Source: Lutraria lutraria (lineage: Eukaryota > Mollusca > Bivalvia > Venerida > Mactridae). Taken from it: a stretch of 64,000 bases of DNA. The DNA is taken from positions 5,260,993 to 5,324,992 of the forward strand of contig OZ026836.1 in assembly GCA_964023205.1 (NCBI GenBank). The letters run 5' to 3'. Shown piece after piece: positions 48,740 to 58,115 of this stretch. The number at the start of each line of letters is the position of its first letter. The first letter of the stretch is position 1. Both the position numbers and the translations under genes were made by a program. Below the pieces are notes generated by a model. It was not told where the DNA came from. It saw nothing but the letters and a program-made list of their open reading frames with translations, and searched no databases.

Positions 48740-49540
48740 AATATCATTTGTGATGATATACTAGTGTATGAGCATATTCAAATAAATCTATGTATTGGTA
48801 TATTTTTGAAAACAATAGTGAAAGAAGTATACAATGGTCTCTATATATGTGTTGTGATGTTTGCCTGAATAAAGAGTGGAGCCCATTTTTGACGAACATA
48901 GACAGTTTATGAACTATAGGACTAAAAATACAATATTTTACCATCAAGTTTAACCTGACCTTGTCTTCTCTTGTTCTCTGATTACATGGTATAGTGACGG
49001 ACAAAAACTTTGTCTTTACGCACATAAAACTATGTGTACAGTAATAAATTTGGGATTTTATTGTGTCTGGTTACCTGACCTTCCCTAACATTCCCCACGA
49101 AACCCTGAACATTTAATCAGGCCAAAGAAATGGTAAACCCAGTTTCCCACTTATTTTACCTTTAAAGAGTAATAATAAACATCCCCCCCCCCCTATCAAC
49201 CTACCATATTTTTAATGATCTTACTTGAAATTAAAAAGCTCATACTACACAACTACACATTCAATTTTAGAGTGGCAATATTTTTCCTGGGATGGGTCGG
49301 CGTCATGGAAAATAAAATTTGAGCGACCCTTAGTAGCCATATAATCATAATTGTCTAATAAAAATGTTCAATACGTCAAAGAATTTCAAGATTACATGCA
49401 TTATGCTATGAAAAAAAATGCTTTTAAATATTTACAACAGAAAATGACTATGCATCGTCGTGACTTGAAATAAACAATCATTTATATCATGTCTACATGT
49501 TTACAACAACGTTACAGGATTTCTCAGACATGTAAAAATG
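48740..49540. other. Spacer between genes E and F
   Basis: No gene. Contains a C-run near 49185 with the dispersed 'cctaccatatttttaatga' motif. The minus-strand frame 48744-49025 has no support. Confidence 0.4.
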
Positions 49541-49598
49541 TGTCGGTAAATAGCTATTTGTGTCGGTAAATAGCTATTTGTGTCGGTAAATAGCTATT
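49541..49598 (+). repeat. 20-bp triplet tandem repeat
   Basis: Three perfect copies of tgtcggtaaatagctatttg, about 115 bp before gene F's TATA box. Confidence 0.85.
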
Positions 49599-49711
49599 CA
49601 TAGCTAATGTTTAACATGTTTAAATACTATTCCGACAATAAATAAAGTTTGAACTTGAACTTTGTATCATTTTGTGGTTGTTCTTGTTTGCAAACGTAAA
49701 CAACGGATGTG

Positions 49712-49719
49712 TATAAAAG
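49712..49719 (+). promoter_or_regulatory. TATA box of gene F
   Basis: TATAAAAG, 74 nt before the ATG. Transcription would start near 49742, giving a 5' UTR of about 50 nt. Confidence 0.65.
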
Positions 49720-49793
49720 CACGTAATCCGGTAGGCATTTAAAACAATATCCGTCTTGTTACATACTCAGTTTCACATACTCGTTCTGAAAGT

Positions 49794-50478
49794 ATGACAA
49801 GAAATACGTTATTCGTGATTTTGCTATGTCTTTGTTTTACCGGTTTTGCTAACGCGTCATGGACACGGTTGTCTTTAAACCTCAGACGGGTTATTGGATC
49901 TATGACGTCTGCTGCGGAACATCTTGGAGGAACGTATGTTCATGGAATAACAGCTTATGGGAAAGTAGGTTTAAACGTTTTTTTATAACAGTTATATAAT
50001 TAAATTAAACGTTGCTATGGGTTTATTTTAGTATTCACATAGTATATAGTTGAAAAGATTGATACTTTAAGACGACGTAGAGCTCACGAGACACTAAGCG
50101 CAAGAGTCTTGCAAAAAATGTATGTTCGAAAGAGAACGCCATTTATTTACAGTCTATCATGATTTTAGTAACAAAAAACATCCGAAGAACATATTTTGTG
50201 GCTTAAAGCACTTATAAACAACGTGAAGGAAATAAATCAATCAGTTTTCTTTAAAAGTATGCATATCAGATGAGTAGTTGAAAAGCTATGGTTTATGTTA
50301 TGGCCGTTATCGGCAATTTAGAATATTTCATATCAATACGAGTATTATGCTTTTCTTTACTATTTAGGAACTTCCAGATGGAACTCCCGTGTATAAAGTT
50401 AAATTCTTCGCTAGATTTGGTATATTTGTGGTGAGTGTTTTTTTTATGAATTGATAGATCTGGTGTCATTACAATTTA

Positions 50479-50523
<45 letters not shown>

Positions 50524-51089
50524 TGGACAGGAGGGAGATAGAGAGAGCGAGAGAGAGAGAGAGAGAGCGAATGAGGGGGGAGTGAGATAGAGCGAGAGAA
50601 AGAGAGCGCGAGAGAAAGAGAGGGAGAGGGGGAAGAGAGGGGGGGAGTGAGAGAGATAGAGGAGAGAGAGATACATAGAGAGAGAGAGAGAGAGAGAGAT
50701 ATGGGAGAGGGAGATAGAGAGCGAGAGAGGGAGAGAGAGGGGCGGAGAGAGGGGGCGGAGAGAGAGAGAGAGAGAGAGAGACTACGCAAACCGACAAAGA
50801 TAATAAAAGTGCCAAGTTCTACCAACTTAACCTTAGTATTGCTATAGTCGGAAAATATAAGGTCTTGTGTTAAAAACCTTCAGGTTGACCTATAAAATAA
50901 TAGAAAAATCAGACCTATTATGTTTTTGTATTAGATAATTTATCTATTATTTTAAGCGATTTGTTGCAACAGAGTATTATACTATTTCAGTTCCGTAAAT
51001 GTCGAGCAATCGTATACTGGTATTTTCGACCATCGGGATTGGAGAGGGTGGTGACAAATGCGTTTTGCATACCTACTAACGGCTACTAA
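49794..51089 (+). CDS. Gene F: secreted three-exon cystatin-fold-like protein (110 aa)
   Basis: Exons are 49794-49964, 50368-50430 and 50991-51089 (57, 21 and 32 codons plus stop); donors GTAGGT and GTGAGT, acceptors tatttag and tatttcag, phase 0. Signal peptide MTRNTLFVILLCLCFTG.., then LRRVIGSMTSAAEHLGG and VHGITAY, shared with gene D. Exon 2 (PVYKVKFFARFGIFV) is strand-like. Exon 3 starts FRKCRAIVYW and its second cysteine lies 22 residues after the first. Exon 1 is 57 codons, as in neighbouring gene E, although the sequences barely match. Head-to-tail with gene E, 1.2 kb apart. Intron 2 carries a 300-bp GA-rich tract. Confidence 0.88.
50481..50780 (+). repeat. GA-rich microsatellite in intron 2 of gene F
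   Basis: About 300 bp of almost pure purine (GA)n/(GGA)n on the sense strand. Several open frames on both strands here (poly Ser-Leu or Arg-Glu) are low-complexity artefacts. Confidence 0.95.
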
Positions 51090-51921
51090 AGTAGACATAG
51101 AGAAAAACAAACTTTTAACTGACTGTGTGTTTGTTTCTGTTTTGGAATTAATACACTTCTCTTTACAAGGAATGTTTGTTTTATATTTATGCGTATGCCA
51201 GATCCTCAGTATTGCTCTTATAATTTAGTATAATTTCGTGAACATACATGAGAAAAGAGATTCATAAAAAAGGTGAAAAAGTTCCTCATTCCCTTATCTC
51301 AAACCCCGCCCAACACGTAAACCCATAAAATGGTGGATATTCACATCAAATGTTCAACTAAACAGTAAAGCATAAGAACTATTTGCTATACATACGCATA
51401 TAATAACATAAATATACACCATATAAATCCACATAATTCTTTCTTCACTTAAATCTTTGCACATGTGAATCAAATATAGTAAAATCTCTGAAAACCGACA
51501 TTCCATGAAAAACTGAAAATATTCCAAGTCCGATTTTTTAAACAGAGTTTTTTTCAGAAGTTCTCAGAAAACCAAAATTATCAGAAAACTGGACTTACGG
51601 TCCAGTCCGGAACAAAGGGGTTTGTCACCAAAAAGAATTAAAAAAACCTTTTTTTTCCATGTAACCAATATATATATAGAAGGGAATTTACGACAGTGTG
51701 TCGTTTTGTAAAATTAAACCATTTTTCGAGTGAAATACTTTCAATAGCGAGTTTAAAAGATCTTTAAAGGTAGTAAAAGTACACATTTTCTGTTAGCGTG
51801 TTGAGTTGCCCACACGTTGCACTATATATGAGTTAAATATTTTGTACTGCATTGCAATAACATGGAAGTTTATAACACGCGTTGGAAAATTCGAATCGTC
51901 GAAGTTCTTTCCCCTCTATAT
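51090..51921. other. Downstream of gene F, gene-free
   Basis: No gene. Around 51480-51610 repeated 'gaaaactg/agaaaacc' blocks look like dispersed-repeat debris. A 'tttgtcacc..catgtaacc.atatatata' stretch (about 51617-51680) has an inverted partner at 60400-60465 beyond the LTR element. Confidence 0.4.
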
Positions 51922-53018
51922 TGTAACGTGTACCGATCGCAATACACTTAATACAATAGTCACCAACCCTATAACTGGGCTGTAACTGAATATATACAGT
52001 AAGATATACTAATTTTCCTCGGGCCTACCTAGGCTAATTGATTGGTAACAAAAACAATATACTATACATACAATATTTACAACGAATGGATGGAACTTCA
52101 CTATATAACGTAATTCATTACACGGGACCAAACTTATAAAACTAATGGCGTTCAACACGAACCACTATTCAGAACTACATGTATCCTCACATAGACTATC
52201 AACTACAGTCTAAATGAGTTAGAGCGTAACAAGAGTTGCGCCACAACTTATATACTACAAAGCTCGTAGCTGACAATAAGTTCCAACTCAGCTGTATCTT
52301 TCAACGACGACCCGGTATATCTACCAGCCTATACCTACTGTATAGAACTATATACCCTAAAATAGACGATCAACTAGTACAGTCTAAATGAGTCAGAGCG
52401 CAATCAGATTTGCGCCACAACTTATATATACTACCAAGCTTGTAGCTGACGATAAGTTCCAACTCAGCTGTATCTTTCAACGACGACCCGGTATATAGAC
52501 TATCTAACCTGCCACTCTCTCACGATAGCTAAGCTTTCTATGAGAACACGAGTAGACAGATTTCGTAGCTGTAATACGGACAAAGCCCCCGTCAATTAAT
52601 AAAGTGATGTTGCTTTCACGAGAGTTTAAACGATACTGAATAATTTCTCCTGCGAAAATGGTTTATATACCACTTGCAGCGCTTCCATTGGCTAATACCG
52701 TTCGGTAACCACCGCCAATCTTCGTATTACTTCGTGACATAAACAAACGCTTACCTTATACGTTTAATGAGCGTCTAGTGATTGATGCTTCTCTTACGAG
52801 TTTTCTAACATCCGTAAGCTAGAGCATTGTCAACGCACGTTAAATAATTCAATAATCATGTGATTTTTATGATATGCAATTATTCATTTACCTTATTCTT
52901 TTTCTACTCGCTGTATAACTGTTATGATGTCGTTGATATCGCAGTAGAAGAGTTAACAAAGGGAAGTAACTAAATATTGGATATAATAAAGTTCGTTCCG
53001 ACCGTCAGCGGCGTCACA
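51922..53018 (-). repeat. 3' LTR of young Ty3/gypsy element
   Basis: 1097 bp; on the element's strand it starts TGTGACGC and ends CACGTTACA. It differs from the other LTR by about seven substitutions and three small indels. Inside are two tandem-like copies of a 130-135 bp block (52191-52320 and 52362-52496) containing a TATAAG-like motif on the element's strand. Confidence 0.93.
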
Positions 53019-53499
53019 CTACCCACGCCTCCGGTTACATGCGTCCCGCTTGTATAATATTTAACAACACAGTGTTTAAACAAATCATCTATTTATACAA
53101 AAGTTCCACTATCCGTGAAAGGCAACATTATCAAAACAATTAACCAACAAAAGCATAATAAGTTCCATCCTTCACCATTCATGAAAATTAAAACAAGTAT
53201 ACATTTCAAGCAACATTATTTACATTATGTAAAAGTTACATCTTTCACTACCTGTGAAATTTTCAAAGCTCAATAACAACTGTAACTTAAAAACTATTTT
53301 GAGACTGCAAAAAGTGCATGCTTCACTTTTTGAAAAGATAAAAAAAAACATAATAAAACACTATAACATAACAAAAAAAACGTCCATAAAAATACAGAAA
53401 TATGTTATCTTTCACTAACTGTGAAACCGACAAAATAAAACACCAAACAATTGAGTTCCAGCACAACTGTTACTGTTCAATTATTTTACATATTCCATC
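53019..53499 (-). other. 3' untranslated region of the Ty3/gypsy element
   Basis: Non-coding, with diverged repeats of 'tctttcactacctgtgaaa' type spaced about 60-100 bp apart. A purine-rich stretch (ggaggcgtgggtag on the element strand) touches the LTR at 53019 and may be the polypurine tract. Confidence 0.55.
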
Positions 53500-53880
53500 T
53501 TAGTCTCTTTCTTCATCCTTCTGTGCTTCAAACATCAATGTCTGTATTCTGAACTTAACTTCTCTCTTCAACTTCCTGCTCTGGATATGACCCAACTCGT
53601 AAGCAATCAAACGCCCAAACAACATATCTTCCTCGCCTACTTTTGTATCACACTCTGCTCTATCATCATTGATTTCCACCTTACTTTGTGCTGTTTTTAC
53701 TTCTACTTCTTTTATTTTATGTTCCACATGGTTTACATAACTATCGTTATGTTCACAACTTCCATCAGTGGAAGTACGTACACTTTTTTCCATTTCAGTC
53801 ATGACTGTGACTTTAGGTGCTTCCTGAGTTTCATATCGCATGGTTTTAGGCCCAATAGGTGCTCTTACAGGTTCAGGCAT
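53500..53880 (-). CDS. Ty3/gypsy third ORF, second part (BESS-like tail, 126 aa)
   Basis: Overlaps the end of the zinc-finger ORF by 16 nt in another frame. The middle is acidic/lysine-rich. Residues about 83-120 (EEDMLFGRLIAYELGHI, then KREVKFRIQTLMFEAQ) resemble the BESS-type protein-interaction motif at the C-terminus of many insect MADF proteins and transposon-derived DNA-binding proteins. It may be the C-terminus of one zinc-finger protein separated by a frameshift, or a separate ORF. The BESS assignment is by eye. Confidence 0.6.
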   Translation of the reverse strand: MPEPVRAPIGPKTMRYETQEAPKVTVMTEMEKSVRTSTDGSCEHNDSYVNHVEHKIKEVEVKTAQSKVEINDDRAECDTKVGEEDMLFGRLIAYELGHIQSRKLKREVKFRIQTLMFEAQKDEERD

Positions 53881-54383
53881 TGTTCTCTTTCTAACAGTGC
53901 GCCCTGTTGAATATCGCCCATTTCATCGTGTTTAGTTTGATCATTACTCGAGTTTCTCTTACAAACGGTATTTACCAGCTCAGACTGACAACTAACTGCT
54001 TTTTCAGCGACAGCACAAGTTTCAATACTAACTGAAATATCTGGATCACTGTCCCATTCTGAGTCACTGTCATCACTATCTAGTGTAACTTCTGTTACAA
54101 CACTAGTAGAAGGTCCAACTGGCTCAGAAGTAGTTGTATTGACTTTAGCGTTCACAACTTTAGCAATATCGTTGCTTTCTTTGTTTTTCGGATGAACTCT
54201 TTTTATATGCTGGTAAACATAGCTTTGTTTCTTAAAGGTAATACCACATACCTCACACTTGTATCGTGCGGCAGAGCATGCTAAGACATGACTTGCAAAA
54301 TCGTCATTCACATCAACGGTTACCTTACACAGAGGACAAATAGCTGGAACTTGCTTCCGTGGGGTCTGTTTTGTCTTTGGCAT
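53865..54383 (-). CDS. Ty3/gypsy third ORF, zinc-finger protein (172 aa)
   Basis: Begins 51 nt after the integrase frame stops. Residues 16-36 form a C-x2-C-x12-H-x3-C finger, and residues 43-64 a canonical C-x2-C-x12-H-x4-H finger (YKCEVCGITFKKQSYVYQHI). An acidic serine-rich stretch follows (DSDDSDSEWDSDPD), then a low-complexity tail. The N-terminus is basic. It is not part of standard Ty3/gypsy gag-pol, and no chromodomain is present in integrase, so a role in DNA or chromatin binding (targeting, expression or counter-silencing) is possible but untested. Confidence 0.8.
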   Translation of the reverse strand: MPKTKQTPRKQVPAICPLCKVTVDVNDDFASHVLACSAARYKCEVCGITFKKQSYVYQHIKRVHPKNKESNDIAKVVNAKVNTTTSEPVGPSTSVVTEVTLDSDDSDSEWDSDPDISVSIETCAVAEKAVSCQSELVNTVCKRNSSNDQTKHDEMGDIQQGALLEREQCLNL

Positions 54384-54434
54384 ACTGAAAATACAGTAAA
54401 CAAAGTCTTGTAAGTATACAGGTTTCTTGATCCT

Positions 54435-55040
54435 TCAACCAAATCTGTTGGTAGTTACAACCTCTTCACTTACAGGAAAACATTCTTCTGTATCAGAAAC
54501 GTTATCATAATTTTCTTCATTATGTGTTTCAGTGTAAGTTGTATCTAATTCGTTAGTAAGTAACTGATCTTTGAGCTTTTTAATCCGGTTAACGTGTATG
54601 ACTTGTTCAGATTTTGATCGGCCACAGTTAACCTTATACAGAACATCAGATATTCTTTTTATAATTAAAAATGGCCCACGCCAAAATGAAGTGAATTTTA
54701 AGGTACACCCTACCTTTTTAACAGGAAAATATACAAGTACCTTGTCTCCGGATTCAAAACTTTCGTAGGATAGTTTCGCATCATGATATCTTTTCTGTCT
54801 CATAATAGACTTACCTGTATATTCTCGAACAAGGTTATGAGCTGCTTCTAACCGTTCTTGTAACTCCCATACCCATTGTGAGTGAGGTTTGTGTTTGACC
54901 ATATTCGGGGTCTCGAAAGCAATGTCTAAGGGAGTACATGTCTCTCTACCTAACATAAGCAAATTAGGGCTCATACCCGTTGTTTCATGCTCTGTGGCTC
55001 TATAGGTGTTTATCCCAGTCTTGCTGATTTTCACTAACAT
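54435..55040 (-). CDS. Ty3/gypsy integrase C-terminal part (out of frame)
   Basis: 201 codons continuing integrase in a different frame from the main pol ORF. Early residues (TTGMSPNLLMLGRET) follow the catalytic core in gypsy elements. A GPY/F-type module is present (GDKVLVYFPVKK, FWRGPFLIIKRI, VIHVNRIKKL). No chromodomain follows. The shift from the main frame occurs between 55000 and 55040, most simply a one- or two-base indel. Confidence 0.85.
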   Translation of the reverse strand: MLVKISKTGINTYRATEHETTGMSPNLLMLGRETCTPLDIAFETPNMVKHKPHSQWVWELQERLEAAHNLVREYTGKSIMRQKRYHDAKLSYESFESGDKVLVYFPVKKVGCTLKFTSFWRGPFLIIKRISDVLYKVNCGRSKSEQVIHVNRIKKLKDQLLTNELDTTYTETHNEENYDNVSDTEECFPVSEEVVTTNRFG

Positions 55041-57900
55041 ACATACTTAACATGGTAGCTAACGTTTTATTAAATCGTTCTACCATTCCGTCGGACTGGG
55101 GGTGGTATGGTGTTGTCCGCGTCTTTTGTATATGTAACAAATTGCATAATTCTGAGAACAACTTACTTTCAAACTGTATTCCTTGATCCGAATGTATGTA
55201 CTGAGGTACACCGAATCTAGAGACAAGCTCTTCTGCCAATGTTTTGGCCACAGTTCTAGCCTCTATATTCGCCATGGGAAAGCTTTCTGTCCACTTTGTA
55301 AAATAATCAGCGACAACTAGTACATATTTATTCCCTCTGTCTGTCTGTGGTAATTCTCCAAGAATATCTATAGCTATAGCTATGCGTTCAAAAGGATATC
55401 CCGATCTAACTATTTGCATTGGTGCCTTCTTTGTCTGTACCGGTCCCTTTCTTTTTAGACAAGACTCACATCCTGCAACGTAAGTTCTGACATCATGTTG
55501 CAACCCTGGCCAATAATATCTTTGTCTAACTTTACTCAGTGTTTTCGTCATGCCAAGATGTCCTGAAGCTGGGATGTCGTGTGAATATTCCATGACGCGT
55601 CTTCTTAAGCGCATTGGCACAATAATTTGCCATATGACAATATTAGTTTTTATCACATCCCATTTCCTAACTAACAACCCATCTTGGAGCTGTAGTCTTG
55701 TCCACTGATTCCATAGTGATTTTAAATAACTACTTTCACAATCGATATTCTGGAACTTTGGTCTGTCCCCTTGTTCGATCCACAGTTTAACAAGGGAAAT
55801 ATCGTTATCTTGCTCTTGAGCTTCCTTTATAGATATTTCTTCGGGTACATCCGCCGGCAAGTTTTGTATTTTGCTGGTCCCTAATTGTAACACTTGGTTT
55901 GTACCAGAATATTCATCATTGCCACACTGTTTACATGGAATTCTACTGAGGCTGTCAGCATTTTGGTGCAACTTTCCTGGTCTGTGTTCAACTTCAAAGT
56001 TATATGCAGACAAAATTTCAAGCCATCGGGCTACCTGCCCTTCAGGATTCTTAAACTGCATTAACCAACGTAATGAGCCGTGATCTGTTCTGATGGTAAA
56101 CTTCTTGCCATATAGATAATGACGGAAGTATTTCACAAAGTTGACAAGGGCTAACATCTCCTTTCTTGTCACACAATATTTACGTTCTGACTTTGTCAAT
56201 GTTCGACTGGCGTACGCTATGACGTGTTCTTTGTCCTCAATTTTCTGAGATAGAACCGCACCTATTGCTTGATCACTAGCATCCGTATCTAATATGAAAG
56301 GAATACTGAAGTTTGGATGGGATAGGACTGGAGCCTGAGTCAATAGCTTTTTCAGCTTTGTGAAAGCAGTAGTACAGTGTTCAGTCCATTGAAATTTCTT
56401 TCCTTTTTCGGTTAATTGGTGTAATGGCTTGGCAATTTGGGAGAAGTTGTAAATGAATTTGCGGTAGTAGCTGCACAAGCCCAAAAACGAACGAACATCC
56501 TTTACGGTTGTTGGTAACGGCCAATCTTTTACACACTGAATTTTCTTGGGATCTGTTTTTAATCCGTCGGAAGAAACAATATGACCTAAGAATTCTACTT
56601 CTTGTTTAAACAGGTGACATTTTCTGGCTTTTAATTTCAGGCCTGCGTCATCCAATCGGTCAAAAACGAGGGTTAGATTTGTTAGCATTTCATCAAACGT
56701 TTTTCCAATTACAATAATGTCATCTAAATATATCAAGCATATCTGCCAATGTAATCCAGATATGACTGTCTCCATCAGTCGTTCAAATGTAGCTGGGGCG
56801 TTACACAAGCCGAATGGCATAACTTCGAATTGGAATAATCCTTGCCTAGTAGCAAATGCAGTTTTAGCTCGGTCTGACTGTTCTACCTCAACTTGCCAAT
56901 AGCCCGAACTTAAATCTAGAGAAGAAAACCATTTAGCTCCGGATAATTGATCGAGAGATTCATCTATCCTAGGCAAAGGATATGCATCTTTCTCTGTTAT
57001 GCTATTTAGCTTCCTATAGTCCACACAGAACCGGTATGATCCGTCTTTCTTTTTCATCATGACCACTGGACTAGCCCATGGACTTGTAGATTGTTGTATG
57101 ATCCCCTTGTCAAGCATATCGTTTATCTGGTCATTCACCTCTTTTGTCATGCTTTCTGGTATGCGACGTAAAGGTTGTTTAATTGGCTTGGCGTCTCCGG
57201 TATGTATTTGATGTCTAATGATACCAGTTCGGCCAATATCACCATCACTAGTAGAAAATATATTGGAATATTTCCTAAGAAGTTTTGAAATTTCTTTCGA
57301 TTCATCTTGATCCATACCATTGATCGTTCGATCATATAACTCTTGTAGATGGGATGGAACTATCCCGAATTTCACTGAGCGAGGTTTTGACTCTTTCACA
57401 AGTTCGACAGGACTTAATGTAGCTAGATTTGTTCCTGGATGTATGACTTGAGTTGTATCTGAGGTGTTCATCATTCGTAATGGCACTTTTTCATTCAGTT
57501 CCACCACACATTTTGCAACTACTCCTTCACCACTTGATAGAATTCTGTCACTTGTCTCAGTCATGTATATGCCTCTCTTTAAATGTTCGGCCGTAACTTT
57601 ACCTGGTACAATCATTTCAGACCTGGGAGGTAATCTAATTTCTTTAGCGGCTACAACTCGATAGCATCCAATTCGTCCTTCGCAGTTGAGCCGGATCACT
57701 TCGCTCCCTATTCTTAACTCTCGTTTCGCAACATCAACTATAATTTTAAGTGCTGTCATTATGTCAATTCCAAATATTGCTTCAATATCTAATTTGGAAA
57801 CTATGACATCTATGTTTGTGGTGTATCCATTGATTGATACTGTAAGCCTTGTTTTTCCTTTTACATCAAGAGGAGTTCCAGAGGCTGATACGATTCTTGT
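55000..57900 (-). CDS. pol: Ty3/gypsy pol: protease end, RT, RNase H, integrase core
   Basis: The frame is open from 57900; the first ATG gives 919 codons from 57759. RT blocks: KKKDGSYRFCVDYRKLN (about 236), SLDLSSGYW with catalytic D282, and YLDD at 344-347. RNase H: DTDAS at 491, ..TRKEML.., RTDHGSL. Integrase: an H-H-C-C zinc domain (HDIPASGHLG.., CESC) and the catalytic core with D (VVADYFTKW), D (HSDQG) and E (MVERFN). All catalytic residues seen are intact. The frame ends prematurely at 55000, before the GPY/F module. The protease active-site segment lies upstream in another frame. Confidence 0.93.
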   Translation of the reverse strand, partial: TRIVSASGTPLDVKGKTRLTVSINGYTTNIDVIVSKLDIEAIFGIDIMTALKIIVDVAKRELRIGSEVIRLNCEGRIGCYRVVAAKEIRLPPRSEMIVPGKVTAEHLKRGIYMTETSDRILSSGEGVVAKCVVELNEKVPLRMMNTSDTTQVIHPGTNLATLSPVELVKESKPRSVKFGIVPSHLQELYDRTINGMDQDESKEISKLLRKYSNIFSTSDGDIGRTGIIRHQIHTGDAKPIKQPLRRIPESMTKEVNDQINDMLDKGIIQQSTSPWASPVVMMKKKDGSYRFCVDYRKLNSITEKDAYPLPRIDESLDQLSGAKWFSSLDLSSGYWQVEVEQSDRAKTAFATRQGLFQFEVMPFGLCNAPATFERLMETVISGLHWQICLIYLDDIIVIGKTFDEMLTNLTLVFDRLDDAGLKLKARKCHLFKQEVEFLGHIVSSDGLKTDPKKIQCVKDWPLPTTVKDVRSFLGLCSYYRKFIYNFSQIAKPLHQLTEKGKKFQWTEHCTTAFTKLKKLLTQAPVLSHPNFSIPFILDTDASDQAIGAVLSQKIEDKEHVIAYASRTLTKSERKYCVTRKEMLALVNFVKYFRHYLYGKKFTIRTDHGSLRWLMQFKNPEGQVARWLEILSAYNFEVEHRPGKLHQNADSLSRIPCKQCGNDEYSGTNQVLQLGTSKIQNLPADVPEEISIKEAQEQDNDISLVKLWIEQGDRPKFQNIDCESSYLKSLWNQWTRLQLQDGLLVRKWDVIKTNIVIWQIIVPMRLRRRVMEYSHDIPASGHLGMTKTLSKVRQRYYWPGLQHDVRTYVAGCESCLKRKGPVQTKKAPMQIVRSGYPFERIAIAIDILGELPQTDRGNKYVLVVADYFTKWTESFPMANIEARTVAKTLAEELVSRFGVPQYIHSDQGIQFESKLFSELCNLLHIQKTRTTPYHPQSDGMVERFNKTLATMLSMYVSENQQDWDKHL

Positions 57901-58115
57901 TTAAACGGTTCAATTTTAACTGGAATTGGTAGAGCCTCAATTAATTTTGAAGATACAACGGTTAAAGTAGCACCTGTATCTACTAAGCAACTAGTTTGCA
58001 ACCCATTGATCTCGGCTGGAACATAGAGCCCGGATCCTATTCTTCCAGATGTATATACATTCGGCTTTGACGGCGGTTTATTATATGCATTTGAGCCTCG
58101 TCTACCTTTCCAATT
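57861..58115 (-). pseudogene. Ty3/gypsy protease segment (out of frame)
   Basis: A short frame containing the retropepsin motif SCLVDTGATLTVVS at about 57970-57990. It is offset from gag on one side and from pol on the other. It begins right after the gag zinc-knuckle break and ends at a stop at 57861-57863. The second half of protease is read in the pol frame from about 57900. Two separate frame changes are therefore needed to join gag, protease and pol. Confidence 0.8.

Noticed and set aside
50444..50847. Overlapping open frames of 66-123 codons on both strands
   Set aside because: They translate a GA/CT microsatellite into Ser-Leu or Arg-Glu strings. Low complexity, inside an intron.
12184..51089. 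Calling the five secreted genes defensins or other cysteine-rich antimicrobial peptides
   Set aside because: Mature proteins of about 85-110 residues mostly have only two cysteines in the last exon, unlike known cysteine-rich peptide families.
53587..53910. 107-codon plus-strand frame
   Set aside because: A shadow of the element's third ORF on the opposite strand.
57899..57905. TTTAAAC as a programmed -1 frameshift site in the Ty3/gypsy protease
   Set aside because: The heptamer is not in the required X-XXY-YYZ phase relative to the incoming protease frame; a simple indel explains the break better.
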